From Sphingomonadales bacterium (GTDB taxonomy: Bacteria > Pseudomonadota > Alphaproteobacteria > Sphingomonadales > Sphingomonadaceae): a DNA stretch of 35,209 nucleotides. The position numbers and the translations under genes are program-made. Below the pieces are notes generated by a model that saw only the letters and a program-made list of their open reading frames with translations, was not told the origin of the DNA and ran no database searches. The stretch lies in assembly GCA_025356275.1 (NCBI GenBank), contig JANXUK010000056.1:1-35209 (forward strand), written 5' to 3'. Of this stretch, positions 27,427-35,209 are shown in pieces (position 1 is the stretch's first letter; every line of letters starts with the position of its first letter).

Positions 27427-27728
27427 TCCCAGAAATCCTCACCCGCCAGGGCATGACGCGCCGCAACGATCGCCTCGGGCGTAGTGGCCAATGCGGTAGC
27501 GGCGGCAATCAGATCAGGCTCATGCGCCAGCACGAAATCGCACACCGCGACCAGCACCGCCGGCTCGCCCAACCGCTCACGCAATTCATCGGGGGTGATC
27601 CCGGTCAGCGCCATCAGCCGCCCGGCATGATCGTCATCGGCAATCACCCAGCCCAGCACGCCAAGCGCCAGCGCGGTGGGATCATCGGCACGGCGGGGGG
27701 AATCGCGAAGAATTGTCAGCCTCCACAA
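27423..27728 (-). CDS. DUF3572 domain protein
   Basis: About 96-101 aa, small and helical, with the family's DPTALALGVLGWVIADDD, a GITPDELRERLGEPAVL stretch and FVLAHEPDLIAAA. Function is unknown. No ATG or GTG is available at the front: the options are TTG at 27728, which has no Shine-Dalgarno, or ATT at 27713, which lies 6 bases after GGAGG (27720-27724). The gene is first in the operon DUF3572-HAD-Rid-GDPD-acyltransferase and diverges from divK, 42 bases away. This neighbourhood with divK is seen in alphaproteobacteria. The family is fairly certain, the start is not. Confidence 0.78.
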   Translation of the reverse strand: MWRLTILRDSPRRADDPTALALGVLGWVIADDDHAGRLMALTGITPDELRERLGEPAVLVAVCDFVLAHEPDLIAAATALATTPEAIVAARHALAGEDFWE

Positions 27729-27770
27729 ACACGCATAGACGGGTTACCCTTACAGGCTTCAGGACGGCGA

Positions 27771-28145
27771 ATGGCAAAGCGAATACTGGTTGTCGAGGAC
27801 AATGACCTCAACCGCAAGCTGTTCTGCGATGTGCTGCGCAGTCAGGGCTATGCGGTGGAGCCGGTGGCCGACGGGCGTGAGGCGCTGGAACGCGCGCGGC
27901 AATTCGTGCCGGGGCTGATCATCATGGATATCCAGCTGCCCAATATCTCGGGGCTTGAGCTGATCGAGGCGGCCAAGGCCGATGCGGTTTTGCGCCATAT
28001 CCCGGTGCTGGCCGTCACCGCCTATGCCGGCAAGGGCGACGAAGAGCGCATCCGCGACGCGGGGGCCGAGGGCTATCTGGCCAAGCCGGTTTCGATCGGC
28101 CCGTTTATGGCGGCGGTGCGCGCGTTAATCGAGGCTGTGCGCTAA
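27771..28145 (+). CDS. divK: DivK-like single-domain response regulator
   Basis: 124 aa, one receiver domain and no output domain. The acidic pocket (VVEDND, residues 7-12), the phospho-acceptor Asp53 in IIMDIQLPNISGLE, the switch Thr/Tyr in VTAYAGKGDE and Lys105 in YLAKPV are all present. The IIMDIQLP and KGDEERIRDAG stretches are typical of DivK. In Caulobacter DivK controls the cell-cycle kinases DivJ, PleC and CckA; the same role here is inference. AGGAC before the ATG is the ribosome binding site. pleD, often next to divK, is absent. Confidence 0.92.
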   Translation: MAKRILVVEDNDLNRKLFCDVLRSQGYAVEPVADGREALERARQFVPGLIIMDIQLPNISGLELIEAAKADAVLRHIPVLAVTAYAGKGDEERIRDAGAEGYLAKPVSIGPFMAAVRALIEAVR

Positions 28146-28216
28146 TCGACAGGCGCGCCGCTTTTGCGCCTTAATTGCCCGCCACAGGCCGGCAGACAGT
28201 TTTGGGAGCCTGATTG

Positions 28217-28456
28217 ATGGACCGCGCCGCCACCGAAGCCAAGATCGCCGCGCTGCTCGCGCCGTTCAACACCAAGGGCATCGCGGTGGGCGACGCCACC
28301 AGCTTTGCCGGCGATCTGGAATTCGACAGCCTGACGGTGATGGATTTCGTCGCCGCCATCGAGGACGAGTTCGAGATCATCATCAGCATGAACCAGCAGG
28401 CCGAGATCGAAACCTACGGCCAGCTGGTCGATGCAGTCGTGAAATTGCAAGGCTGA
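28217..28456 (+). CDS. acyl carrier protein dedicated to sphingolipid synthesis
   Basis: 79 aa, starting ATG 28217 (a TTG directly before is ignored), with GGGAG upstream. The phosphopantetheine site is Ser38 in EFDSLTVMDF, the DSL motif. It is acidic, as expected (AAIEDEFEI). It lies 6 bases before serine palmitoyltransferase. In Caulobacter and relatives a special acyl carrier protein delivers the acyl chain to this enzyme, so it is likely not the acpP of fatty acid synthesis. Family is certain, the partner is a strong inference from position. Confidence 0.9.
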   Translation: MDRAATEAKIAALLAPFNTKGIAVGDATSFAGDLEFDSLTVMDFVAAIEDEFEIIISMNQQAEIETYGQLVDAVVKLQG

Positions 28457-28462
28457 ACCCCG

Positions 28463-29662
28463 ATGACCGACCTGTTCTCCAAATTCGACCCCATTATCGC
28501 GATGCGCGAAGGCCTGCTGGCCACGGGCATCACCGATCCGTTCGGGCTGGTGATGGAAAAAGTGCTGTCGCCCACCACCGCCATCTGTAACGGGCGCGAG
28601 ACGATCCTGCTCGGCACCTACAATTACATGGGGATGACCTTCGACCCCGCGGTGATCGCGGCGGGCAAGCAGGCGCTGGATGAGTTCGGCAGCGGCACCA
28701 CCGGCAGCCGGGTGCTCAACGGTACCTATGCGGGGCATCGGGCGTGCGAGGACGCGCTGAAAGAGTTCTATGGCATGGAGCATGCGATGGTGTTCTCCAC
28801 CGGCTATCAGGCCAACCTCGGCATCATCAGCACGATGGCCGGCAAGGGCGATTACATCGTGCTCGACATCGACAGCCATGCCTCGATCTGGGATGGCTGC
28901 AAGCTGGGCGACGCCGAGGTGGTGCCGTTCAAGCACAATGACATCGCGGCGATGGAAAAGCGCCTGAAACGCATTCCCGAGGGCGCGGGCAAGCTGGTGA
29001 TCCTCGAAGGTGTCTATTCGATGCTCGGCGATATCGCGCCGCTCAAGGAGATGATCGCCATCGCCAAGGAAAACGGGGCGATGGTGCTGGTCGATGAGGC
29101 GCATTCGATGGGCTTTATCGGGCCGAACGGGCGCGGCGTGGCCGAGGATCAGGGTTGCCTCGGGGATGTCGATTTCGTGATCGGCACGTTCTCGAAAAGC
29201 GTCGGGACGGTCGGCGGCTTCTGCGTCTCCAACCACCCCAAGTTCGAGATCCTGCGGCTGGTGTGCCGGCCCTATGTGTTCACCGCCAGCCTGCCGCCCA
29301 GCGTCGTCGCCACCGCCGCGACCTCGATCCGCTCGCTGATGCATGGTGCGAACAAGCGCGCGCATCTGTGGGAGAACAGCCGGGTGCTGCACGCCGGGCT
29401 CAAGGCGCGGGGCTTCAAGCTCGGCACCGAAAGCCCGCAAAGCGCGATCATCGCGGTGATCATGCCCGATCTGGAGCGCGGCGCGGCGATGTGGGAAGCG
29501 CTGCTCAACGAGGGCCTCTACGTCAATCTGGCGCGCCCGCCCGCGACGCCAGCGAATATGACGCTGCTGCGCTGCTCGCTATGCGCCGAACACACCGAGG
29601 CCCAGGTGCAGACCATTATCGGCATGTTTGAGCGCGCCGGCCAGGCTGTCGGGATTATCTAG
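28463..29662 (+). CDS. spt: serine palmitoyltransferase (PLP, alpha-oxoamine synthase family)
   Basis: 399 aa; the Sphingomonas enzyme has about 420. It condenses serine with an activated palmitoyl chain to 3-ketodihydrosphingosine, the first step of sphingolipid synthesis, in the cytoplasm. Visible are the PLP lysine Lys245 in TFSKSVGTVGG, D211-EAHS of the cofactor site, His139 in DSHAS that stacks on PLP, and GSGTTGSRVLNGT. Other family members (KBL, AONS, ALAS) have the same fold, but the DEFGSGTTGSR and YNYMGM segments and the acp in front point to Spt. Other sphingolipid genes are not in the window. Confidence 0.93.
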   Translation: MTDLFSKFDPIIAMREGLLATGITDPFGLVMEKVLSPTTAICNGRETILLGTYNYMGMTFDPAVIAAGKQALDEFGSGTTGSRVLNGTYAGHRACEDALKEFYGMEHAMVFSTGYQANLGIISTMAGKGDYIVLDIDSHASIWDGCKLGDAEVVPFKHNDIAAMEKRLKRIPEGAGKLVILEGVYSMLGDIAPLKEMIAIAKENGAMVLVDEAHSMGFIGPNGRGVAEDQGCLGDVDFVIGTFSKSVGTVGGFCVSNHPKFEILRLVCRPYVFTASLPPSVVATAATSIRSLMHGANKRAHLWENSRVLHAGLKARGFKLGTESPQSAIIAVIMPDLERGAAMWEALLNEGLYVNLARPPATPANMTLLRCSLCAEHTEAQVQTIIGMFERAGQAVGII

Positions 29663-29754
29663 GCGGGGACGGGGTATGGCGCACCCTCCTCAAAATCCAG
29701 CGAGGGCTTGAGGCCGCTGTGGCCATGCGCTCCGCGCCGCTGTAGGGGAGCGGC

Positions 29755-30090
29755 ATGGCCCGCAAACATTCGAAACATGATCCCTATGGCGACCTCCACC
29801 GGGAGGAGGAGCCCGTTGCGGTAGTGACCTGCTGGCTGTGCGGCCGGCCGATGGGCAAGACCATTGTCTGGCACCATCCGGTGCCCAAGAGCCGGGGCGG
29901 GCGCGATACCGTGCCGATGCACCCGATTTGTCAGCAAACGCTGATCGCCAATTTCACCAATTCCGAGCTTCAGCGCCATGGCATGGATGTCGAGGGTCTG
30001 CTCGCCAACCCGACTATGCGCAAATTCGTCGATTGGGTGGCGAACAAGGCCCCCGATTTCACCGCGACCACCGCCAGGAAGCAACGCTGA
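29755..30090 (+). CDS. small HNH endonuclease-like protein
   Basis: 111 aa. A zinc-type HNH fold can be traced: C26-WL-C29, HH at 40-41 in VWHHPVPKSRGG, then H56-PI-C59 and a following Asn66 in IANFTNSEL. The core is similar to HNH nucleases of mobile elements, but no mobile element is seen near it. It may instead be a chromosomal housekeeping or phage-defence nuclease; I cannot decide. It starts 92 bases after spt and may be on the same transcript. There is no signal peptide. Confidence 0.75.
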   Translation: MARKHSKHDPYGDLHREEEPVAVVTCWLCGRPMGKTIVWHHPVPKSRGGRDTVPMHPICQQTLIANFTNSELQRHGMDVEGLLANPTMRKFVDWVANKAPDFTATTARKQR

Positions 30091-30284
30091 TCGGGCCGCC
30101 CTCCGCGACGAGGCCTTGTTCGCCACATCGGCAAAACCATGATCCGACCCTCGCAAGCGACCGCCCCTGTTTGCATAAAGCGTTGCATGCGCTCATTTCC
30201 GCAACGTATTAAGCTCTATATGGCGATTGAAACACCGCAATCCGCAGTCGACGAGGGCACAGGTCTTTTTAGCAGGGGTGTGCG

Positions 30285-31808
30285 ATGCGCGGGACCTTTA
30301 TAATCGCGTTTCTGCTTGGCGCCGCGCCAGTGATGGCGCGCAGCCCGGATGCGGCGCGCCATCACCATGGGCAATCGGGCGCCGATCGCACTGCCGCGAC
30401 GCTGGACCGGATCGCAGACAGCCCGCCCCGCCTGCGCCTGTTCCTGACCGCGATGCCCAAGGGCGGCGATCTCCACAACCATATGGGGGGATCGATCTAT
30501 GCCGAGGATCTGCTGCGCTGGGCCGCGCGGGACGGGCTCTGCATCGCGGCCGACACCTACCACATCGTCGATCCGCCCTGCGACGCGCCGGAGCGCATCC
30601 CCGCCGCCGGGCTGGAGCGTGATTATCCGCACTATAGCCGCGCTATCGACGCACTATCAACGCGTGGTTTCGAGGCGGGGGTCGGCGATCCGGAGGTTTC
30701 GGGCTACGACCGCTTCTTCGCCACCTTCCCGGCCTTCTCCCCCGCCGAGCGGCGCAATCTGGGCGAGGCGGTCGCGCTGACCCGCGAGCAGGCGGCGGCC
30801 GACCATGTGTCCTACATCGAATTCAGCACCGGATCGTCGCAGTCTGCGGTGATGGCGGCCGCCGTGGCCGGCGGCGATGCGAGTGATTTTGCGGCCCTGT
30901 CGGCGCTGCTGGCCCCCGGCATACCCGATGCGGTAGCGAAAGCGCGCGCCGAATTCGACCGGCTCGATGCCGATGCCGACGCATTCGACGGTTGCAAAAC
31001 AGCCGGGCCCAAACCCGCCTGCGGCGTCGAGATGCGCTACCTCTACACCGCCTATCGCACCGCCCCGCCGGTGCAAGTGTTCGCCCAACTGGCGCTGGGG
31101 TTCGCGATGGCCGAGGCCGATCCGCGCTTTGTCGGGGTCAATATCGCCGCCCCCGAACATGATCCGGTGGCGGTGCGCGATTACGCGCTGCACATGCGGA
31201 TGATCGCTTTTTTGAAGGCGCGGCATCCGTCAGTGCAACTGTCGCTGCACGCCGGGGAGCTGACGCTGGGGCTGGTGCCCCCGCGCGATCTGGCATTCCA
31301 TATCCACGACGCGGTGGTGGTGGCGGGGGCGCGGCGGATCGGGCACGGCATCGACATTTCCTATGAGACCGATGCCCCCGCGCTTCTGGCGCGGATGGCG
31401 CGCGAGCATATCGCGGTCGAGATCAACCTGACGAGCAATGCGGTGATCCTTGGCGTCAAGGGCGCCGACCATCCGCTGTCGCTGTACCGCGCGGCAGGGG
31501 TGCCGTTCATGCTATCGACGGATGATGAAGGCGTCTCGCGCAGCGATATGACCAACGAATATCTGCGCGCGGTGACCGAACAGGGCCTGCGTTATGCCGA
31601 CCTTAAGGAGAGCGCGCGCAATTCGCTGACCTATGCGTTCCTGCCGGGGCAGAGCCTGTGGCTGGGGCGCGTCGGTGGCCCGGTTGTGTCGGCGTGCCGG
31701 GCCATGACATCGCCCGCCTGCCAGCGCTTCATCGCGGCCAGCCCCAAGGCGGCCAAACAATGGCGGCTTGAGCAGGATTTCGCCGCGTTCGAGGCCGCAC
31801 CGCACTAA
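30285..31808 (+). CDS. secreted adenosine deaminase-like protein (ADGF type)
   Basis: 507 aa. The N-terminus MRGTFIIAFLLGAAPVMARS is a signal peptide, so it should be periplasmic or outside. The metal site is H64-N-H66 in GGDLHNHMGGS. Further adenosine-deaminase motifs are SLHAGELTLG, RRIGHGIDI and STDDEGVSRSDM, in the right order. Length and signal resemble the adenosine deaminase growth-factor group rather than the cytosolic enzyme. It would release inosine (or a related deaminated nucleoside) and ammonia outside the cytoplasm. Its TAA stop overlaps the stop of the convergent decayed permease. The 194 bases before it hold nothing I can name. Confidence 0.88.
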   Translation: MRGTFIIAFLLGAAPVMARSPDAARHHHGQSGADRTAATLDRIADSPPRLRLFLTAMPKGGDLHNHMGGSIYAEDLLRWAARDGLCIAADTYHIVDPPCDAPERIPAAGLERDYPHYSRAIDALSTRGFEAGVGDPEVSGYDRFFATFPAFSPAERRNLGEAVALTREQAAADHVSYIEFSTGSSQSAVMAAAVAGGDASDFAALSALLAPGIPDAVAKARAEFDRLDADADAFDGCKTAGPKPACGVEMRYLYTAYRTAPPVQVFAQLALGFAMAEADPRFVGVNIAAPEHDPVAVRDYALHMRMIAFLKARHPSVQLSLHAGELTLGLVPPRDLAFHIHDAVVVAGARRIGHGIDISYETDAPALLARMAREHIAVEINLTSNAVILGVKGADHPLSLYRAAGVPFMLSTDDEGVSRSDMTNEYLRAVTEQGLRYADLKESARNSLTYAFLPGQSLWLGRVGGPVVSACRAMTSPACQRFIAASPKAAKQWRLEQDFAAFEAAPH

Positions 31809-32640
31809 TCCGCTACAACCACCCCGCTATCGGGCACCAGCAGGTTCAGCACCACGGCGATCAGCGCGGCGGGCAGCACGCCCGACGGCAGCAGGATACG
31901 CAAGGTCGGCGCCAGCGGCGCCACGGTCGCCGGCTCCCGCCCAAGTCTGACCGACAGGGCAACGCCAAAGTTAGCATCGTCCGCTGAGTCCAGGCCACGC
32001 CCGAGAGGATCCTCAGTGCAGAGGAACCCACCATGCCAAACATCACGATCACCCCGCAGCCCAAAACTGCGATCGGGATCATCCGGATCAGCGCGCCGAT
32101 GGTGACGACATGCTGGCTCATCACGCCCGTAACCGCGATCAGCCCGACATTCTGGCTGAACGAGGTGTTGGGCATCGCGCCGAACACGCCCGCAATCGCG
32201 GTGCCCTCACACACCGCCGAGACGGCGCCGATTCGATCGCCGAGATGAACCCCATCAGGCAAAATCCGACGATCGCCGGGACCGTGAAATGCACCTCGAA
32301 ATAGAAAGGCTTCGGCACCATGAACAGCCGGTCACCGCGACCGGAGCCAGCGTACCCACCCATGACGGCCGCCGCCACATACCCCGCGCCCAGCCCGATC
32401 AGCACCGCCGCAGTCGACCAGATGCCGCGCGAAAAAGCTGAGCCCCAGCGTCACCGCGACCACAACCCCGGCCAGAAACCAGCTTACCCCGGCGCTATAA
32501 ACCGCCGTCCCATGCGCGGCGACCCCGCCTGCGGCATATTCCACCCCGATCCGCATCAGCGAAAGACCGATCATCCGCACCACCAGCCCGGTCACCATTG
32601 GCGGCAGGGCGAAGCCGATCCGCCCGACGAACCGCCACCC
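31805..32640 (-). pseudogene. NCS2 family xanthine/uracil permease remnant, multiply frameshifted
   Basis: Pieces of one membrane protein lie in different frames: IGFALPPMVTGLVVRMIGL with YAAGGVAA (about 32500-32640), LIGLGAGYVAAAVMGGY to FCLMGFISAIES (about 32230-32405), GAMPNTSFSQNVGLIAVTG with IVMFGMV (about 32000-32200), and a last piece ending IAVVLNLLVPDSGVVVAD at 31805. The NTSFSQNVGL motif is typical of XanP/UraA-type purine permeases. At least three frameshifts and internal deletions separate them, and the N-terminal 100 or so residues are missing. The stop at 31805-31807 overlaps the stop of the deaminase gene. It cannot make a working transporter. Confidence 0.9.
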
Positions 32641-32877
32641 GCTCCGGATCGTGCGGATTGCCCACCTTGCCATGCGCCGCGTTGATCGCGGCAAAACCGT
32701 AAGCGAATTCGTCCATGTTGAGCGTGGCGACCAGCCGAACCTCGTGCCGGGCGCGTTCGGGGAGCATCCTGGTAACTGCGGCGAAGCGCTGTCGCTGGCC
32801 TCCAGTGCGGTCAGACAGGTTTCGATGACAGCGGATGCGGTGGTGGCGCCGGATTTGACCGCAGCGGCGATCTGCAT
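32640..32877 (-). pseudogene. amidase remnant (AtzE-like), fused to the permease remnant
   Basis: From ATG 32877 one frame reads MQIAAAVKSGATTASAVIET, the N-terminal helix of amidase-signature enzymes. A neighbouring frame continues with TRMLPERARHEV and then ATLNMDEFAYGFAAINAAHG with GNPHDPER. The last block is the conserved segment ahead of the GGSSGGS catalytic loop of AtzE/GatA-type amidases. About 60 residues are missing between the two blocks. After PHDPER the sequence jumps into the permease, so the Ser-Ser-Lys catalytic region is gone. Confidence 0.8.
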
Positions 32878-32885
32878 CGCACTCG

Positions 32886-33050
32886 TCACGGTGGAGTGCC
32901 TGCGCCGCGCCCCGACCCAAGCAATGCTTCGGCGTGACGGGCCAGCACCGCAAGGCTGTCGGTAACGCCGGGAAGGCAATCTGCTGGCACATTCAGCCCG
33001 AGCGCTGCGGCGGCAGCACCGATTTCGCCTTGGTCCGAGGCAGCGTGGCG
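32886..33050 (-). pseudogene. AtzG-like (DUF4089) small subunit remnant
   Basis: In one frame the sequence reads GEIGAAAAALGLNVPADCLP followed by GVTDSLAVLARHAEALL, which matches the core of DUF4089/AtzG proteins, the small partners of AtzE-type amidases. No start codon is available, because the frame runs straight into the end of the symporter gene. The usual C-terminal tail is absent; the frame ends GSGRGAGTPP at 32886. It lies directly before the amidase remnant, the normal atzG-atzE order. Confidence 0.65.
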
Positions 33051-34051
33051 GCCTGCGCCATCAACGCGTCGGCACGGTCGGCTTCGCGGCGGAAACGCGC
33101 CGCCAGCGCGGCACAGACGAACAGCTGCAGCTGATGAAAAATCATCAGCGGCAGCACCATAACCCCGACCTGCGCCGCCGGGAACAGCGCACCGGCCATC
33201 GGCACCCCCGACACCAGGCTCTTCTTGGAACCGCAAAACAGCAGTACGATGGCGTCCTCGCGCGGCAAGCCGGCTAGCCGCGCCATCAGCACATTGCCGC
33301 CCATTATCACCGCCAGGATCAGCGCCGAAAGCGCCAGCAGGACCAGCATGTCGGCCCCGCTGACCCGCGTCCAGATGCCGCCCACCACCGCCGCGCTAAA
33401 CGCCGAATAGACCACCAGCAGGATGGACCCGCGATCAACCGGCATCAGCACCGCCTTGTGACTATCCACCCAACCGCCGATCACCGGACGCAGCAGATGG
33501 CCGCCCACAAACGGCACCAGCAATTGCAACGCGATCGCCTCAACCGAATGCGCCGACGATACCGCCGCATGGCCGCCCACCCGCATAAACAGCGCGACCA
33601 GCGCCGGGGTCAGCACGATCCCAACCAGATTGGAAAGCGACGCGCTGCACACCGCCGCCGCCACATTGCCGCGCGCCATCGCCGTAAACGCAATCGACGA
33701 CTGCACCGTCGAGGGCAGCAGCGTCAGGAACAGCAGGCCCGACAGCAGCAGCGGATTGACGTACCCCCGCGCCAGCCACGCCAGCACCAACCCGGTTGCC
33801 GGAAACAGCACATAGGTCGAGCCGAAGCACATTGCGTGCAGCCGCCAGTTGCCGAACCCCTGCACAATCGCGGCGCGCGACAGCTTCGCCCCGTGCAGAA
33901 AGAACAACAGCGCAATTGCCAGATCGGCGAGCACACTGAACGCTGCCGCCGCCGACCCGCGCACCTGCAGCAACGAGGCCAGCGCCACCACCCCGATCAG
34001 GCAGATCAGAAACGGATCGAGCGACCGAAATGGTTTGAGCATCAGGTTCAT
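32993..34051 (-). CDS. SBF-like bile acid:sodium symporter family transporter (YfeH type)
   Basis: 352 aa; E. coli YfeH has 332. About ten hydrophobic segments can be counted. Conserved parts are LAIALLFFLHGAKLSRAA, LLPSTVQSSIAFTAMARGN and FCGSKKSLVSGVPMA. The family moves organic anions with sodium; the substrate is unknown. The last 20 or so residues (TLPRTKAKSVLPPQRSG) overlap the AtzG-like remnant in another frame and may be a novel tail created by the deletion that joined the two loci. The rest looks intact. Confidence 0.86.
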   Translation of the reverse strand: MNLMLKPFRSLDPFLICLIGVVALASLLQVRGSAAAAFSVLADLAIALLFFLHGAKLSRAAIVQGFGNWRLHAMCFGSTYVLFPATGLVLAWLARGYVNPLLLSGLLFLTLLPSTVQSSIAFTAMARGNVAAAVCSASLSNLVGIVLTPALVALFMRVGGHAAVSSAHSVEAIALQLLVPFVGGHLLRPVIGGWVDSHKAVLMPVDRGSILLVVYSAFSAAVVGGIWTRVSGADMLVLLALSALILAVIMGGNVLMARLAGLPREDAIVLLFCGSKKSLVSGVPMAGALFPAAQVGVMVLPLMIFHQLQLFVCAALAARFRREADRADALMAQAATLPRTKAKSVLPPQRSG

Positions 34052-34317
34052 TCGCTTTGGGCATGCCCGCCTTTACCTACCGATCCAACACAATGACCGG
34101 GATAATCTGTTGCGAAAATGCGCGCAGGTCGCAAACGCCGCCATGTCTTAGCGCAGTGTTGCCGCGTAAGGAATGGCAGACCCGCGCCATCCGCCTTCGG
34201 TCGGCGGAGACGAAATGCCGGCTTATCAACACCCTGCGGATAATCTCATTGAAGGGGCCGCCGGAACGCTTTAGCATCGCTGCCGCCACCCATCCTGTCA
34301 GATAGTCGCGGCTTGCC

Positions 34318-35209
34318 ATGATCCGATCGCTTTGCCTGCTCGGCGTTGCCTTTGTGCTAATCGCCGCCGCGCCGCCGCCCAACGCGGCCCCCGGCATGAT
34401 CCAGACCGGCAGCGACATTCCCGCCAAGTGGGACAAGCCCCAGCCCGGCTATGATTACACCAAGCGCGAGGTGATGATCCCGATGCGCGACGGGGTAAAG
34501 CTGCACACGGTGATCATGGTGCCCAAGGATGCGCATGGCCTGCCGATGCAGCTGGAACGCACGCCCTATGATGCCAGCAGCTTTACCAAGACCGAGAGCC
34601 CGTTTCTGCGCGACACCGTGTGGTCGGCGAACCGGGAATGGGTCGATGACGCCTATATTTTCATCTATCAGGACATTCGCGGCAAATCCGGGTCGGAGGG
34701 CAAATATGTGATGACCCGCCCGCCGATGGGCGCGCTTAACCCCGACAAGACCGACGATACCACCGACGCCTACGACACGATCGACTGGCTGGTAAAGAAC
34801 ATGCCGGCCTCCAACGGCCGGGTCGGGATGATCGGCTCGTCCTATGACGGCTGGACGGTGACGATGGCGCTGCTGGGCCCGCATCCTGCGCTGAAGGTGG
34901 CCGCTCCCGAAAGCCCGATGATCGACGGCTGGATGGGGGATGACTGGTTCCACTATGGCGCGTTCCGTCAGATCAACCTTGATTATTTCACTGGCCAGAC
35001 CAGCAAGACCGGCAAGGGCTCACCGGTGACCCGCGCCGCGTATGACGATTATCAGGCGTTCCTCGATGCCGGCACCGCCGGCGCCGTGGCGCTGATCAAT
35101 GGGTTTCAGCAACTGCCGTGGTGGAACCGCCTGTCATCGCACCCCGCTTATGATGCGTTCTGGCAGGAGCAGGCGCTGGACCGGCTGGTTGCAGCAAAAC
35201 CGTCGACGG
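34318..35209 (+). CDS. CocE/NonD family (X-Pro dipeptidyl-peptidase S15-like) hydrolase, cut by the window end
   Basis: At least 297 residues, continuing beyond base 35209. The N-terminus MIRSLCLLGVAFVLIAAAPP is a signal peptide, so the enzyme is exported. The S15-type alpha/beta-hydrolase domain shows VMIPMRDGVKLHTVI, the YQDIRGKSGSEG turn and the nucleophile Ser175 in GSSYDGWT. Relatives include alpha-amino acid ester hydrolases and cocaine esterase; substrate specificity cannot be told. The acid and histidine of the triad should lie in the missing part. The ATG at 34318 fits the signal peptide. The 266 bases before it hold nothing else I can name. Confidence 0.88.
   Translation, partial: MIRSLCLLGVAFVLIAAAPPPNAAPGMIQTGSDIPAKWDKPQPGYDYTKREVMIPMRDGVKLHTVIMVPKDAHGLPMQLERTPYDASSFTKTESPFLRDTVWSANREWVDDAYIFIYQDIRGKSGSEGKYVMTRPPMGALNPDKTDDTTDAYDTIDWLVKNMPASNGRVGMIGSSYDGWTVTMALLGPHPALKVAAPESPMIDGWMGDDWFHYGAFRQINLDYFTGQTSKTGKGSPVTRAAYDDYQAFLDAGTAGAVALINGFQQLPWWNRLSSHPAYDAFWQEQALDRLVAAKPST

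Noticed and set aside
28142-29440. 432-residue frame opposite acp-spt
   Set aside because: Antisense to two intact genes with clear active-site motifs.
32651-32965. 104-residue plus-strand frame in the decayed locus
   Set aside because: It is antisense to the amidase remnant; the minus strand carries the recognisable family sequence.
34077-34436. 119-residue minus-strand frame over the start of the CocE-like gene
   Set aside because: Overlaps the signal peptide region of a well-supported gene and shows no domain.

Overview
The window is GC-rich, tightly packed chromosomal DNA from an alphaproteobacterium, most probably a sphingomonad. The reasons are a serine palmitoyltransferase gene next to its own acyl carrier protein gene (sphingolipid synthesis), a DivK-type response regulator, DUF4167 and DUF3572 proteins, the lptB-rpoN order, and the style of the intergenic palindromes. 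I see no tRNA, rRNA, insertion sequence, phage or CRISPR array. Most of the window is ordinary core genome. The unusual material lies in the intergenic palindromes and in a decayed locus near the right end.

Left part (1-9130): a glutathione peroxidase and a diiron ferritin-like protein read rightward. Facing them is a long leftward block, hisS, prfA, prmC, DUF4167, lnt, metK, which covers translation, release-factor methylation, lipoprotein acylation and SAM synthesis. A 20-bp inverted repeat just upstream of metK looks like an operator for a SAM-cycle regulator.

Middle (9244-24381): a secreted M61 peptidase and a DUF1345 membrane protein, then an unusual array of four palindromes before inorganic pyrophosphatase. 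Next come an amber-interrupted DUF1801 gene, PmbA/TldE, a small membrane protein, LptB and sigma-54, and a Tat-exported esterase. These are followed by groESL with CIRCE and a heat-shock type promoter, a MATE exporter, a c-type cytochrome and 4-hydroxybenzoate hydroxylase. Three palindromic elements in tandem follow the hydroxylase gene, and they supply the stop codons of the genes on both sides.

Right part (24378-35209): a tightly overlapping leftward operon (DUF3572, HAD, Rid family, GDPD, FemAB-like acyltransferase) diverges from divK. Then come acp-spt, an HNH protein and a secreted adenosine deaminase. Between that deaminase and an SBF-like symporter lies a decayed locus. It holds remnants of an AtzG-like small subunit, an AtzE-like amidase and an NCS2 purine/pyrimidine permease, all frameshifted and fused by deletion. 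The window ends inside a CocE/NonD-type hydrolase.
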